From positions 12,011,832-12,075,831 of the forward strand of contig CAJINV010000001.1 of the NCBI GenBank assembly GCA_905178155.1: DNA of 64,000 nt, in the 5' to 3' direction. This DNA comes from Amoebophrya sp. A120. Lineage: Eukaryota; Sar; Dinophyceae; Syndiniales; Amoebophryaceae. Position 1 is the stretch's first letter. Each line of letters opens with the position of its first letter. Shown here piece by piece: positions 33,301 to 40,521 of this stretch. Under the pieces are notes generated by a model. That model was not told where the DNA came from. It saw only the letters and a list, made by a program, of their open reading frames with translations, and did not search any database. A program made the position numbers and the translations under genes.

Positions 33301-34105
33301 AGAAAACAGTAAAGAGAGCAAACAGCAGAACTTTTGTCCCCTGCGGTTCGGGGAGAAGGCAGCTATGATTGCGGAGGAAGGTAACGGTATGAATGATGCC
33401 GCAGAAGGTGTAAATTTGTCAGAGGACGTGGTGGGGTCCATAGTGAGAACGCTGCCGACGTCGAGCAGTCAACCCACGGTACAAATAGCTCCCTCCAAGA
33501 ACTGCAAAGCGAACGGCTTATCCATGGGAAAGACAGCTACGACCGGCGCGACGCCTGGCGCGGCGAGGGCAATTTTCGGGGAGGGAGAGATGGCTGCCCC
33601 GCTACTGCCCGCAAGAATGAGTCCAGAAACGAAGGAGAACCTCACGAGGAAGCTGGAACGATGCTCCTTTACGGACGCGGCGGAGGAGTTGGAAAGCAAG
33701 GTGGCCCAGATGGAGAGCCTCGGTTTGAAGAATGCGATTCCCCTGGAGGTCGAGCAGGAGCACAAGTCGCTCATTTCGCAACTGAAGCGGGCGGCCGCGC
33801 GCGACCTGCACTTGCAAGAGCTTCAGCGGGTGCAGGACGTTCTTGGGGACGTGCGGAAGCAGTGCAACGAGTGGTACGCGGAGCACGGAGAGCAGTTTCT
33901 GGCGGAGTCCTTGCTTCCCCCGGATTTGCAACAGACTGCGGCGCAGTTTCGAAGTTGGCGCGCCAGCCAAGGAGCATCGACTACTTCGGCGTCTATTCTG
34001 GACCACGTGCACCGGTTTGCCGAGGCAAATGCGAGGAATCCGGGTACGGGTACCAGCCAGGAGCACACCAACGAAGAATTCAAACACGAAGAAGCACCAT
34101 CTTGA
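24353..34105 (+). CDS. Giant (3,250 aa) single-exon disordered protein with a duplicated helical domain
   Basis: One uninterrupted frame of 9.75 kb from ATG 24353 (aaaATG). No family recognised. Most of the protein is Ser, Gly, Pro, Gln and His rich, with homopolymer runs (LLHHHHSG, SRHHHQVD, SSSSSS). The only compact region is about residues 570-735. It contains two units of about 93 aa, each ending in the same helix: LCERLQMKPMEVRRL (about 612-626) and FMQHLGLKPLEKKRL (about 705-719). A second helical region closes the protein (about 3085-3215; LERCSFTDAAEELESKVAQM, then LISQLKRAAARDLHLQEL) and looks like coiled coil. The duplicated helix also occurs near the N-terminus of the next gene downstream. 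Hidden in-frame introns cannot be excluded. Role unknown; scaffold-like by composition only. Confidence 0.75.
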   Translation: MSSPTPPPGSVGKIWGPKKPPSPTEQNYPLLPGATSVAPSSWPALSSSSHAGTPGEKSGEERQAAAEQSGSAEDPEGERAATPNAGLGDEETAHESVADVEHHNADPSLPPKMAFAPLSRVNSVTSSSNEQLSRVGSKTESLAGGSTPGEASRDPGDQRVVSAGHDPSLVRPQQEPGSDALMSQQSDYPGTTEVAASGDGLLDITVATFGQLQTAGSATTREESQDRLLVPGQELSQIRLTQLSSGHEVESLNSFDGRRSRISDRSESTPAVLTVRVIPPPEDAADSTPNHDGTASQQDEPSTEIRPSTVLKHAETVSSGSSNTEPTAFDGKSYAARAGKQPEIDVMGRVDSFPALGFPAAPSKRAKAKTVGGANAAGVQRTGTRSTAATNDSTITASSQQASPGQPSSSASSSRRGSGRQSRNPYSGTPSSERVSVASNPEQASIQNIIKDFEPVTGFAGQFVSGQVVSTGSIYGGPKNERSTFWGPAQGRTSSRDDQHSDNASALDEVCGGTPTPHRDQPSPGTVSTSSAAGSGVVVGHQLAANKPPVMLVPNPLPLEMMGADPALCDRPLNKFLVQRLERTFEDLKLGHYLPGVRAACNVTEERKRPTCRQLCERLQMKPMEVRRLERSLDTFLKSDDYLSSMPYLLDKSKLYKYERAAETYLLQRRAEKGYDDGDERPFFLRLYCQTRDGDAEREREVRSFMQHLGLKPLEKKRLDTELQSLAKRITRNTSRQGSIRDLGTFPIAYGGPPTSSGNKLDAEDSNPSSSSGAAPGVGYNNPSAASSSSSASRGRSQLATARTNSETWKQLMVPPRALLPQHEEQNDDSRMRVSDIVSEALGYEDEMQSEDATQVQIPINNGGAFLSGGGFGNMQSKFPGMSPPLKALGPIPEDEDSDSSDGEDSTSGTPSPGSMSPPVRASFSRPRIKHARNPLDAFVLYGAGSSCNGKTSELPLLDHHPDGDAAAKPFQGLPAHHIEREHLDAEYSHEHSDASSDADTEMMTHLDMLEEQQREKDIQAQTETLADRLARIAKQNSQPLLFPTFSQLGVGVGPVGGTKDGDPEAPKTPFEGEHDHAAPGSSSSEHDCSATARGDGGDFHGTVGGHGVRNGVFVYPQQPRSLVRMMSAEHASSPRNRPEMELAYEEDAGNEASGSDSSSDDDGGPGLALTRSTTIRTRSNGVRSGNKSQIAPLFGAQTIGSAGNSPRFSTTRSKQRAPGFFGTGTGKTSSTNAPAPISDIEERLHRHISLQHLGTTSSSASASPASGGDGSEVNVAGAMVIEGKVDQEEQAGSAFSPSFNADASPETKVAQGTCAVVRPPRESVHLQLKALPEIEEDQSGRTPTSARQHAGLFSSLHEQTLPLFGPPATGSSTARQVSPRTSANVAAEAHNNGGPPSSPEDMPTFGSMFLPGSNGVQVPRSSAAEHNLHNVFSNESAGSHVLQAASSPLEVPHYPASSPLYPNFMDFQSASRSATPTSSSSSSSEIHISQHPAQVPVPEPRRKHSGFRSSNVSPRGVTSAVVHTPAPPGAALPGSNAPTPNTDVSNSGFPSLYQHPYSSPENINTVPAGTSATASSARLTSSGGVGAVRGTAATRDVVVTPVEQVSGDHSLHHHKSGAKSSGRTRRHSRHHHQVDRNMEQELFGAAEELLREFQPEPTPAIDYFGFGEVMMSPAVSAKSCSPLTTQSGGPQGAPLLHHHHSGSMIPPAAGGKGANLHYRDPQHVLSHPVQHQHYGIRKGSSADNLVLTHNSGRASTSPTAAVTTRTDVHLVDNYASTSSALDLQHPGLQEQQLQVPLCTTADIQRDQSGISAYSGTLSSGNSGSSEQVAHPAEQAQTVPSLTTLPSSSDPQHAPLVSCGGTASSESQLGPDLGAPLAAAASAGTSTLQQMDLSCAANTLFGSGALTSSSQQSGANTRTPSNQQHNDQYLLPSSEQHAAPASAATPSININIVGASQLPLANHTGEQTPVLMGTSERDVTPATPAFQYGDGATHRSRRESMPNIVTPNPPAQKRSSCRRGSVVFTPQPKGRTSQHGGDIMCAHPPVVHPGPRTSARSIQQQVANFPNSAVQGVSSALFADQLGDLDNHGVVVHSSRGSAPDAPPLSTGEQFAQQDDPKNVSSSTSEQQKENPSGRVALMGPTTTEGGTKKPGLCISAKFVMPSNNENQNDSRSSSSSSSAFAGAVEHQHASREPGQQPLNNYIPGVDKDTTSANTVKTPRSSRRQDHHSKGTTATNRGAPTGRRGSMHQMHHHNHHVSEEDQLRNERQSNVMYKNINQQMQQMELDSQQNHLNYFEETGAPPEDEPRDAEWENETMFLQSDTSGVRTQVRTALDELKRLVDAHGIRNKTSNKLLELPGTSSSSSSKSQTDVEQEQDLNLGTTIAQLEKAIARCRALEEEFIVQKDIDHEDMLHDRQQTGSSLGFSTHGSWSPAVPEQSAVPLLAEQSARSNASKKSNRSGRGAGEQSFQVLRTATATTTPAVNVPQTRRSMTNGVGNTVTNSAASASDLLPLTRSSRRSSYCSVAARGMLHHHHPWRFNSVLAAAQGLLSTLHERRSVLQQEILLVSRLCKKRLTVAADDARKTLADFERVDDLGCITADGTSTAAAQESSGLHENGPNADTVASKEESRNTYRLEPELLELLKDEFQEASCLVPGTSSAQLDYFQHRRNKVNTAFGDHLHPAHHNNSPRNTTSHTPSSRRSTMEKFPSLPSAPTLNRDRSLLPSLSENKSPLGTDMISDEEGGSASSSAAAGREVEEHLKWDPRRMTVDLDDAEAARMVQHVGGGAAGAPGQQQQAVGQQHSGSTCLYNCNERPDISPVHSMRESHGSEQDLEHDTNLAEQEYGVAHLPHRRMHTSSRKVILTEEQQITAEDAEQGTIYPPSLPHFAPPRRKGSTGTTRGTAAAQPGDEAAHDLSGSGTLTPAHNASRDSRGHSQEVDALTFVGQRSCMPTPRRGSANNGAQPKRMAKAASHPANGNGCKKGENSKESKQQNFCPLRFGEKAAMIAEEGNGMNDAAEGVNLSEDVVGSIVRTLPTSSSQPTVQIAPSKNCKANGLSMGKTATTGATPGAARAIFGEGEMAAPLLPARMSPETKENLTRKLERCSFTDAAEELESKVAQMESLGLKNAIPLEVEQEHKSLISQLKRAAARDLHLQELQRVQDVLGDVRKQCNEWYAEHGEQFLAESLLPPDLQQTAAQFRSWRASQGASTTSASILDHVHRFAEANARNPGTGTSQEHTNEEFKHEEAPS

Positions 34106-35271
34106 TCCTCAACAGAAAGCGTGTGAAGAAAGAAGGAGGTGGAATCCGAATCTTCGAACCGAGTCTTCCGATTGGATTACAAGCGACGGGAACGCTTGTA
34201 AAACAAACGACGGGAACTCTATTTTCCATTGAAAAGAGACTGGAAGATCAGCGTGGCGACAAAATATATATAAATTCTTATGCAGCCTGCGATCTCTAAC
34301 TCTATCTCTTCGTGAGTACTAGTAGCACGACACCTTCCCTCACGAACACGACATAGATCTACTTAACAAGTTGCTTCTAAATGTGATTTCGACATATCAT
34401 ATGATGAAATATCCAAGCCTGCGACCGCCCGCAAATGAAAAGTGAGAATTACCAGCGACATTCTATTGTGTTTCGTTTCTTGTCTTTGCGCATTCTCGCC
34501 TGCAATTTGGACATTTCTGAGGCGTTCAGCAAGCGGCGTGAATGAACAACGAAAGATCGAAGCCAAAACACAGCAGTGCTCGGCGAATCATCACAGCGAC
34601 CCAAAGAAAGGAAAGATTGCACCACTCGGAGGATCTCCGGAAGAGTGAAGGATCGATAGTTGTTAGTTCCATTCTGTTCGAAACTACATACCCATACACA
34701 TCCAACCAAAGTGAAGGGCATGAATGCGAACGATCGTAGCGTCAACCTGTTGAAGTAGAAACCTGTCTACAAACGTTCCACGTTGCAATTACGTTTGTCA
34801 CTTGCTCCCGACAAGAACTACTTGACATGTGGTCCCTCCTTGCGTCGCGTTTTTGATGTTGTCTCAACGTTTTGTATGAAATGGCAACGCCTCGTCTGGA
34901 ACACGATAATTTTTCAGGACATTGGTGGAACATAGTGGAGGTGCGAGATGCGCTTGTTGTTTTTTGTTGCTCTTGTACGTATGATCGGAGATGATCCGTA
35001 CTGCTCGCTATGTCTACTGGCTATGTGTTGAGATTTAGCATGTTCTCGCTTATAGAGGTAGCGAAGTACACCAGCATCAATTACAACTTTTTCTGACTTC
35101 TACGTTAACGTAAAAATAAGTTTTATTTCGCAGTCAAGTCTTTGTGTTGGTCATGCAGTGTAAGCAAACATGCAGTGTAAGCAAACAAAGTGAACACATA
35201 ATCTATCTTCAGCGTATGGGGATATTAAAATCGGACGGCGTACTAGTATCAAGGATGCGATCGCGACGACT
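34106..35271. other. Intergenic region with a 17-bp tandem duplication
   Basis: 1.17 kb without a gene. It holds an AT run (ATATATATAAATTC, about 34264) just after the preceding gene. A perfect two-copy tandem repeat of CATGCAGTGTAAGCAAA lies at 35152-35185, about 90 bp upstream of the next start codon. Confidence 0.55.
35152..35185 (+). repeat. Perfect 17-bp tandem duplication, two copies
   Basis: CATGCAGTGTAAGCAAA at 35152-35168 is repeated exactly at 35169-35185, in the leader region of the gene starting at 35272. It may be a recent slippage duplication or a paired upstream element. Confidence 0.8.
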
Positions 35272-38200
35272 ATGAGGGCGGAAGCTTTAAGGAGTCACGA
35301 GCAGCAGGCACAGGTCGCTGAAATTTGCGCCGCGCTGCGTGCTGCGAAACTAGAGGCTCTTGTCGGTACCATTTCTCCGTCATTCGTGGCACAGCATGGG
35401 ACCGACCCGGTGGCGATCTGCGAGGCCTTGCATTTGAAGCAGCTTCAGCGGAAACGGTTTTTGCAGGCATGCCGGACACCCCTCGCGACCACCGCAGCGT
35501 ACGTAGAAAATAACACAGCTGCGGGCACAGCCACAGCCGGCGGTGGCGTCGGACATCCCGTGGCGTTCTCACACATGATGCGGATGACATCGCACTCCGC
35601 CTCAACCACCATTCCGCAGTCGACGGCCTCCTGCGTCTCCGCGCATAGCCGTCACCATTTTTTCTATGATGACACAGAGGCTGGTGCACATGATCATGAC
35701 CAAGAAACTGTGCCTCCAGAAGATCATGATGAGCACGTAACACATTCTGGATGGCGGGAGGAGGAGGTGCATGGCCACGACGTGTACGAGAAAAACAAAA
35801 AGCACGTCGCAAGACTTACGGTGGCAGCCTTGAGTGCCTTGCGGAAGACTACTAGTAGTGGCTCCAAGAATCGTAAGGGGAATCATCGCGATGCGTCACC
35901 CGGCGACCACACGACTGCTACTCCGGCGTCCAGCCCGGCGACAGGGGAATTCGAAATTGAACTCAGAGCACGAGACGTCGGGTTCGGCTCCTTTGCTGCT
36001 GCAGGAGGACCACCAGCCTGTGCTGCTACTACAACTGGTTCTTTGAATCAGCAAGAAAATGCAGTAGAAATGAAGCAACGAGCAGATGACTCTTCAATCA
36101 AACATCCGGAAGCTGCAATCATGCCAGATTGTAGTTCGACCATTTCTCTTGGCATGGCGCCCCCGCTCCTCCGAGAACAAAACGAGGAAAGCGAAAAACC
36201 TACTGCGCCCGGCGATGCTCCTGTTGCCTCTTTGACGAGGACCGCAGGTCCGTCGCAGATTTCTTCGTTTTGCGTCCTTCGGAAAAGACTTGACTCAGTG
36301 ATGAAAAGCCTGCCCAACCATCATTCCGACAACGAGGCGACGAAATTGATGGTGCGTAGGCTCCGGGCGGTTTTGCTGAAGGAGGAGAAAAAGTTGGAAA
36401 CGCTGGAACACGCGGTCAGTGTGAATCTGGAGCTGGCCGTCCAGGCCTGTGCAACCGACCAGCACGCTGTCGTGCGGGCACCATCGGCGAATACGACCAC
36501 GCTGCACGATTGCCAGGCGGAATTGCTCGAAAAGATTCAAAATGTAGAGAACGCTCTGGCATTGAAAAAGTCCGCAAAACAGACGCCGAAGGGGGGAGAC
36601 AGAACGACTCGATATGATCCTCGCGGATGCGATGATCCGGCTCGGCGTCGGCCGGAGCAAGATGCGGTCGCTGCGGATGCCGAAGCTGTTCTTCGGCAGT
36701 TGACGTCTGTGGACTTGCTGGCTCTTGCGGCAAATTTTTCGAGCAGAGAGGACGACCGTGCTGTGCCGCTCGAACAACGGTTGGACCGACTGACTGACGG
36801 GCTTCAAGAAGTCGGTTGCTGCGAAAGCAATCAGAACGAGCTGCACCTTCTTGTGACCTCAACCCTGCCGACGGAAGCAGCAGGAGGTCATGCTTTTGAT
36901 TCAAACCAAAGTTGTGACAAGTTGGGCAGCATCCGTAGTGCTTCAAGCTGTGCCTGCACTGATTTACTCACAAAACACGCCAAAGAGCTGCACGAGCGCA
37001 TCTCTGCGACACGGGAACAAATTCGGATGGCGCTGCAAGATGACAGGCATGGTGATACAGAGACCGCACTAGAGGGAATCCGATTGAACATGCCTATAGC
37101 GCTACGCTACCCTCGATTCCGCGCACGCGCTGCGGACCGGGAGCTGGCCGATGCGCTCTTGCAAAGTTACTTTTCTGCCACCGGGCACGTGGCCGCGTTT
37201 GCGGAGTTTTGTTTAAACGGCGAAGCTGAGGCAGCTGTTGCACATGAAGATGCTCAGAAAGACCACAATACGTCCCCACCTCCGCGGCCTGAAGATACTA
37301 CCGCGACCAATCGGGCCGCACTTTTGCAGCGCGCCTGGGCACGGCACCAGAGCCTCAGAGACAACTTTCGCCCTCCCACAACAGCGGGCGTTCTTTCCGG
37401 CACAAACTCCAGTACTCGAAAACAGTTAGAGAAAGCTGTATTTGCGAGATTGGCCAGGGTACATGCGAGCAGAAGCGGAAGCAGACAGAACTCCATAGCA
37501 TTCTCGCCGGCGAAAGAACAGGGTTCCATGCGGGCCGCGCTCGGGCAGTGGCTTTGGCTCGCCATGTTTCGACCAGAAGAGTTCTTGCAGCAGCTTCCAG
37601 CTACGTGGTTGGAACAAACGCAGGATCAAGCAGAACAACATCTCTTTTCTGGCATAACGCAAGATCGTGTAGTTGAAAAAGGAGAAGGAGAAGCACAGAA
37701 AGATACTACGAGCGCCTGCTCTTCGTCAGTCCCTTTCCCTACCGCGCCGGACATTTCCTGGCCCGGATTCTGGCGCGAGGTCACAGTGAACGTGCGTGGC
37801 GCCACGTTGTCGAGTAAGGAGGGCGAAGAGGCGTACTTTCGAGAAGTTGCCCATGGAAGTGCAAGTGCCGCGTCTGAGTTGGAAGATACTTTCCGATGTT
37901 GCCCTTCAGTGAAAAATCCTGGAAAACTACGTAATACGGTTCACGAAAGAACCAGTGAAGATGCGGACGTCGAGCCCTGGAAGAGCAGCGGGGCTGCCAT
38001 TTCGTCATCTTTGCCGGCTTCTCAAACAAAAGCAGCTTTTGCGGCTGTGCTCGTGCTCCGGAGACTTTGCGAACGATCGTCGCCCGAGTTGAAAACCACA
38101 GCAGCCGATCTGGTTGATCTTCTGCGCAGTCTATGTTTGATTTTGCCGTCTTTCGTTACAACTTGCTGTCTCACCTCCAACGGACTCGCTGCGATGCGGA

Positions 38201-40371
38201 CCCTGCTGCTATCGTCATCGAGCAGCAAGAGTGGCAGGCTGCGGCAAGAAACCGAGGGCTTTGATTCATCTGAAGGAGCTGCAGTTGCGACCACCGGCGT
38301 CGAGCCCTCTCTGACAAAAGGAAAAGAAAAAGTATTAAGCAGCTCTTTCTCGCATCAAGAGGAGGGAGGAACTTGTTCTGCTTTTTCCAAAAAAAATGCA
38401 GGCTTTTTTGAGCAGGGTGCAGATGCGTGCATTGGACAGAAAATCCTTCTTGCGTGGACCAATTTCGTACTCAACAACGGGCACCTGCAAGAAATCGAAA
38501 CCGCCGAAAAGCGGTTTATTGAGGAGCAGGAAGCTGCCGTACAACTCGCCACCGCGCTGCAAACCGCTGTCGCCACCTCCCCAAAGGTGATGCGCAATTT
38601 ACACGATGAACTGAAGCTAGACCATGTCTCGTCCTCGCAGCGGGATCATGCCGAAGCAAGTGGTGAAGTGCATCACTCCGCGCACGCCAGCTCTGGTGAC
38701 GAACAAGTCAACATGATGCATGCGGCTCTAGTTGCGTATCATGCGGTTTCCCCGAAGAGATTCTTCGAACACAAGCTGCACCGGGCTTCGTCGCTCATGT
38801 CGCTTGTGCCACTCGTCATTCGGCTGCTACGGACCTACACGGACACATCTTCAGAAACGGAGGCGCTGCTGGATAGTTTGGTCCGATCGCACGAGAAGGG
38901 CGTCCCGCGCGGGCGTGCGCAAAAGCATCTGATAGAGGATGCCGCAAAGTGGGTCCAGACTGTGGCACTGCCTGCGTGTCACTTCCGCATCCCCGCAGCA
39001 AGGACTACTGCAAAGTCCGAGTCAAAAATCTGGCTTTTCCAAAATAAAATACCAACGCCTGCTAGCGTTCGTGCGGCGCAGAAGTTGCTCACAAAGATTC
39101 TCGACAGTTGTAACAAGCAGCTGCAGACGACAGTTACTGTTGCCCGGGCATCCCGAGCCGTTCAGCTCTCCTTGCGAAATGACGTTAGCCATCCGCATCT
39201 GAGCGAGGACGTGTCCGCCGTGCAGGAGGCCGCTTTTTGGGTGCTCGACTTTCTTCCGCGGCGACTAGCACTGGAGGATGGCCAGCTCGCTACAGCTCTA
39301 TCGGCACTAAATTGGGTTACAGTTGTCTCTGGTACAACGACAAACCAAGAACGTGCATGGCAAACGGAACAAAGAAATGAAGAGGCAGTTGTGACGTCGT
39401 CGGCCTCCCGGAGAGGAAATCTTCACAACGACGCCGCGCAAGACGACGACTCAGACGTCGCACCGTCGCCAGCGTCCTCCAGTTTCTCACATGTAGTGGA
39501 CACCACGATGCACCAGCACCTCCTACCCCGACAGGTGAGTCGCGAAGTTAAAGCGCGGCAGACGCAGATTATCGGAGGTGCAACGCCGGCGGTGCGGGAT
39601 GAAACTGATTCGACTCCGCGATTATCGCCTACCATGGATCCTTTCTCGGGTCGGATTTCCCTGGGTGAGGGTAGCGGCAGCAGCTGCAGCCCGGAGCCGC
39701 GACGAGGAGGTCCTTCGGGGCTGGCGAGGAGTTTCCCAAAAGCCTCCGCGGAACAGATCTTTGCGCCGCTTCGTGGTTCCATTAGTCAGGACGATATCAA
39801 AAGCAAAAAGGCGCCTGCAACTTTTACGCAGCTACACGATCCGCACGTGGTGGTGCGTCAGTTCGAAGAGGTTCTATCGCTGCTCCCAGAGGTCGCGGGG
39901 CACCAACGACAGACTCGTGATGTTGTTGTTGAGATGGCGGATTTATTTGTGCAGAAGAACAATAAGCTATTCCCGGATAGCCAGCCTGGTATTCGGGTAG
40001 CGGAGGAGTATGTTGCAGTTGTTCGTCCGGCGCTTGACCGGATGAGCGAGTCCTTGCAGAAAGCCATCCGCAAGGGAACCGTGGCCGCACTGCAAGCGGG
40101 TCTCGATCGCTACCGGCGGAAACTGTACAAAGTCGCACAGGGGACACTCTTCGTACAACTGAAGATGGAAAGTGCAAGAACATCTGCCGAACACGGAAGA
40201 GATGTTTCGGAGGACCAAGAACCATGTTCGAAGAAAGGGGACGCTGAGCACGAGCAACAAATTATCCACCCGCAGAAAAAAGCTACCACATTTGCAATGA
40301 AATTGAATTATGAAAAAATTAAGAGATACACTTCAAAAAAATCTTGTATAACGGCTGAACCAGCATGCTGA
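35272..40371 (+). CDS. 1,699-aa helical-repeat-like protein, unknown function
   Basis: Single open frame from ATG 35272. The N-terminus (residues about 10-70) carries ICEALHLKQLQRKRF, the same spacing and hydrophobic pattern as the duplicated helix in the gene just upstream. A His/Asp-rich low-complexity segment follows. Residues about 330-720 and 780-1,350 are mainly amphipathic helices (for example AAFAAVLVLRRLCERS, ADLVDLLRSLCLILPSF, LMSLVPLVIRLLRTY), resembling an ARM/HEAT-like solenoid, though I cannot name a family. The C-terminus (about 1,525-1,630) is another helical block (VVVEMADLFVQKNNKLFPD, then MSESLQKAIRKGTVAALQ). No signal peptide or membrane segment. Neighbour and motif sharing suggest a common origin or partnership with the 3,250-aa protein; this is inference. 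Confidence 0.72.
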   Translation: MRAEALRSHEQQAQVAEICAALRAAKLEALVGTISPSFVAQHGTDPVAICEALHLKQLQRKRFLQACRTPLATTAAYVENNTAAGTATAGGGVGHPVAFSHMMRMTSHSASTTIPQSTASCVSAHSRHHFFYDDTEAGAHDHDQETVPPEDHDEHVTHSGWREEEVHGHDVYEKNKKHVARLTVAALSALRKTTSSGSKNRKGNHRDASPGDHTTATPASSPATGEFEIELRARDVGFGSFAAAGGPPACAATTTGSLNQQENAVEMKQRADDSSIKHPEAAIMPDCSSTISLGMAPPLLREQNEESEKPTAPGDAPVASLTRTAGPSQISSFCVLRKRLDSVMKSLPNHHSDNEATKLMVRRLRAVLLKEEKKLETLEHAVSVNLELAVQACATDQHAVVRAPSANTTTLHDCQAELLEKIQNVENALALKKSAKQTPKGGDRTTRYDPRGCDDPARRRPEQDAVAADAEAVLRQLTSVDLLALAANFSSREDDRAVPLEQRLDRLTDGLQEVGCCESNQNELHLLVTSTLPTEAAGGHAFDSNQSCDKLGSIRSASSCACTDLLTKHAKELHERISATREQIRMALQDDRHGDTETALEGIRLNMPIALRYPRFRARAADRELADALLQSYFSATGHVAAFAEFCLNGEAEAAVAHEDAQKDHNTSPPPRPEDTTATNRAALLQRAWARHQSLRDNFRPPTTAGVLSGTNSSTRKQLEKAVFARLARVHASRSGSRQNSIAFSPAKEQGSMRAALGQWLWLAMFRPEEFLQQLPATWLEQTQDQAEQHLFSGITQDRVVEKGEGEAQKDTTSACSSSVPFPTAPDISWPGFWREVTVNVRGATLSSKEGEEAYFREVAHGSASAASELEDTFRCCPSVKNPGKLRNTVHERTSEDADVEPWKSSGAAISSSLPASQTKAAFAAVLVLRRLCERSSPELKTTAADLVDLLRSLCLILPSFVTTCCLTSNGLAAMRTLLLSSSSSKSGRLRQETEGFDSSEGAAVATTGVEPSLTKGKEKVLSSSFSHQEEGGTCSAFSKKNAGFFEQGADACIGQKILLAWTNFVLNNGHLQEIETAEKRFIEEQEAAVQLATALQTAVATSPKVMRNLHDELKLDHVSSSQRDHAEASGEVHHSAHASSGDEQVNMMHAALVAYHAVSPKRFFEHKLHRASSLMSLVPLVIRLLRTYTDTSSETEALLDSLVRSHEKGVPRGRAQKHLIEDAAKWVQTVALPACHFRIPAARTTAKSESKIWLFQNKIPTPASVRAAQKLLTKILDSCNKQLQTTVTVARASRAVQLSLRNDVSHPHLSEDVSAVQEAAFWVLDFLPRRLALEDGQLATALSALNWVTVVSGTTTNQERAWQTEQRNEEAVVTSSASRRGNLHNDAAQDDDSDVAPSPASSSFSHVVDTTMHQHLLPRQVSREVKARQTQIIGGATPAVRDETDSTPRLSPTMDPFSGRISLGEGSGSSCSPEPRRGGPSGLARSFPKASAEQIFAPLRGSISQDDIKSKKAPATFTQLHDPHVVVRQFEEVLSLLPEVAGHQRQTRDVVVEMADLFVQKNNKLFPDSQPGIRVAEEYVAVVRPALDRMSESLQKAIRKGTVAALQAGLDRYRRKLYKVAQGTLFVQLKMESARTSAEHGRDVSEDQEPCSKKGDAEHEQQIIHPQKKATTFAMKLNYEKIKRYTSKKSCITAEPAC

Positions 40372-40521
40372 GGGCGCATTCGTGTCACATCATTAAATTC
40401 ATTTTCGAATTGAAAAGGTGTTATGCTAGTAGATTTTTTCTGTGGGATACAAGTCGAAAGTTGTTTTTTCCGACCCAGAAGCCAGAGCTTTGATCAGCGG
40501 ACACAAGCTGCGGACCAAAGT

